Positions 63,003 to 64,000 of a stretch of DNA of 64,000 nucleotides are shown here, piece after piece. Position 1 is the stretch's first letter. Each line of letters starts with the position of its first letter. Below the pieces are notes generated by a model that was not told the DNA's origin, did no database searches, and worked only from the letters and a program-made list of their open reading frames with translations. The translations under genes and the position numbers were made by a program. This stretch comes from Porphyrobacter sp. ULC335. Lineage in GTDB: Bacteria; Pseudomonadota; Alphaproteobacteria; Sphingomonadales; Sphingomonadaceae. The DNA lies in assembly GCF_025917005.1 (NCBI RefSeq), contig NZ_CP078091.1:868001-932000 (forward strand), read 5' to 3'.

Positions 63003-64000
63003 ATGTCCAATTCCGCCTGGCGCTGGGCCGCACTTGCGGGCGGCGCCCTCGCTGCCTGTTTCAGCAACGGGATTACGGGGACCGTCTGGGGCGCATGGCT
63101 CGCCCCCGCACTGCTGCTCGCCTTTGTGATGACTACGCGGGCCTGGATCGGTGTGCTGGTCATGGCAGGTGTCTGGTCTGTCGCGGGCTACATCATGTTT
63201 CGCGGCGCTCTGCCTATGCCGGAAGCGGAATATATCGCGGTGAGCGTGATTGGGGGACTCCTGTCAGCCGTCCCCTATGCACTTCACCGTGTCGCGGCAC
63301 CGCAACTCGACCGCTTCACGGGTACTCTGGTGTTCCCGACTGCCGCAACGGCGCTGACATTCATTGCAGCTTCCGGCACTCCGTTCGGCACCTGGGGCAA
63401 TGAAGCCTATACCCAGCTCGACTTTGCGCCGCTTGCGCAGCTTGCATCGGTCATCGGCATATGGGGTATTACTTTCCTTATCGGCTGGTGCGCCAGCATC
63501 CTTGCAGCGCTGTTGACCAGCCCCTCACCCAGGCCGGCCCTTGCCCCCGTACTCTTCGCCCTCTGTCTGATCGGTGTGCTTGGATATGGTCTCTTGCGCC
63601 AGCAGATGTCGTTCGATGACGCACCCAAGGTTCGCGTAGCGGCGCTCAGCAACCCCGCCGACGTCACGGACAAATTCTTTGAAGGCTGCAACGACCGCGC
63701 GGATCTTGGCTGCCGCAGCCAGAAGGCACGCGGCCGCTGGGGCAAGTTGTTCGAACGTTCGCGCAAGGCTGCCAGGGAGGGGGCGAAGATCATCGTCTGG
63801 TACGAGTCGGCAGCGCAGTACGACAAACCGATCGAGGAAGAGTTCATCGCTGAAGCGAAGGCCTTCGCGAGGGATAATGGCGTCTATCTCATCATCGGCG
63901 CTGCCGTGGCACCGCAAGACCCGAATGCCCCGTTCGAAAACAAAGCCATGGCATTCACGCCTGAAGGCGGGTTGGCCTTTACCTACCACAAGGCCAAGCC
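63003..64000 (+). CDS. Apolipoprotein N-acyltransferase-like protein (3' truncated)
   Basis: Open from the ATG at 63003 (AAGGAAGAAGG ribosome site) to the window end, 332 codons seen. The first half has about six membrane helices in the Lnt pattern. The second half begins a carbon-nitrogen hydrolase domain: a WYESA motif with the catalytic Glu, and YHKAKP near the end with the catalytic Lys. The nucleophilic Cys should come beyond the window. Genome copies of Lnt proper sit elsewhere in most bacteria, so this may be a paralogue acting on a different acyl transfer. Divergent from PadR and probably repressed by it. Confidence 0.75.
   Translation, partial: MSNSAWRWAALAGGALAACFSNGITGTVWGAWLAPALLLAFVMTTRAWIGVLVMAGVWSVAGYIMFRGALPMPEAEYIAVSVIGGLLSAVPYALHRVAAPQLDRFTGTLVFPTAATALTFIAASGTPFGTWGNEAYTQLDFAPLAQLASVIGIWGITFLIGWCASILAALLTSPSPRPALAPVLFALCLIGVLGYGLLRQQMSFDDAPKVRVAALSNPADVTDKFFEGCNDRADLGCRSQKARGRWGKLFERSRKAAREGAKIIVWYESAAQYDKPIEEEFIAEAKAFARDNGVYLIIGAAVAPQDPNAPFENKAMAFTPEGGLAFTYHKAK

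Noticed and set aside
1..64000. CRISPR arrays, tRNA, rRNA, insertion sequences
   Set aside because: No short regularly spaced repeats, no cloverleaf or rRNA-like stretch and no transposase frame were found by reading.

Overview
The window is GC-rich, gene-dense and typical of an alphaproteobacterium. The TonB receptor with an N-terminal VVTAQ-type plug, the LytTR regulators, and the DUF1176, DUF2306, DUF2147 and LprI-like proteins together suggest Sphingomonadales, probably Erythrobacteraceae or a close relative. This is an inference from protein style; there is no rRNA in the window. No tRNA, rRNA, CRISPR array, insertion sequence or prophage gene was seen. Both ends cut genes: a GntR/FCD regulator on the left and an Lnt-like nitrilase-fold protein on the right.

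Layout. 1-6.9 kb is a carbohydrate locus: FCD-type GntR regulator, a four-gene sugar ABC importer whose binding protein comes last, a phytanoyl-CoA dioxygenase-like enzyme and a divergent GH43 glycosidase. Two near-identical AT-rich operator candidates link the importer and enzyme promoters. 7-14.8 kb is a run of small secreted or lipid-anchored proteins (ankyrin, DUF1176, DUF2147, LprI, two paralogues of an unnamed family) with a TetR regulator and two copies of a long-stem inverted repeat. 15.1-17.5 kb holds a haem-oxygenase-like diiron protein paired with a cupin, then a secreted esterase. 17.7-25.6 kb is one giant autotransporter gene of Ig-like and Calx-beta repeats, followed by two secreted proteins of unknown function and an FtsX-type ABC system (25.9-31 kb). 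31-35 kb has a secreted DJ-1/PfpI protein divergent from a two-component system, with a tandem 11-bp repeat between them, then a LuxR-type regulator. 35-42.9 kb has a DUF2306 protein, an AraC regulator, a CPBP protease, and a chain of DUF4386 protein, small membrane protein and serine hydrolase, followed by a membrane-bound LytTR regulator. 42.9-46.5 kb has an FAD oxidase with both covalent flavin attachment sites, a winged-helix regulator with a membrane protein, and a divergent CPBP protein with twin TTTCCA-N3-TGGAAA operators.

46.8-53.8 kb is a coherent catabolic-looking cluster: a saccharopine-dehydrogenase-like reductase, a membrane protein, a GMC oxidoreductase and its Tat-exported small subunit on one strand, and a TonB receptor with a TetR regulator on the other. 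53.9-60.4 kb couples an ABC exporter, whose permease is fused to an M1 metallopeptidase, with a divergent LytS/LytTR two-component system. The kinase reading frame is broken at a run of seven G. 60.6-64 kb has a GlxA-type regulator divergent from a DJ-1/PfpI isonitrile-hydratase-like protein, then a PadR regulator divergent from the truncated Lnt-like protein, again with a dyad operator between them.

The most notable signals are the interrupted kinase gene, the diiron/cupin pair that resembles a split SznF, the permease-peptidase fusion, the 840-bp internal duplication in the autotransporter, and several clean operator candidates placed between regulator and target genes.
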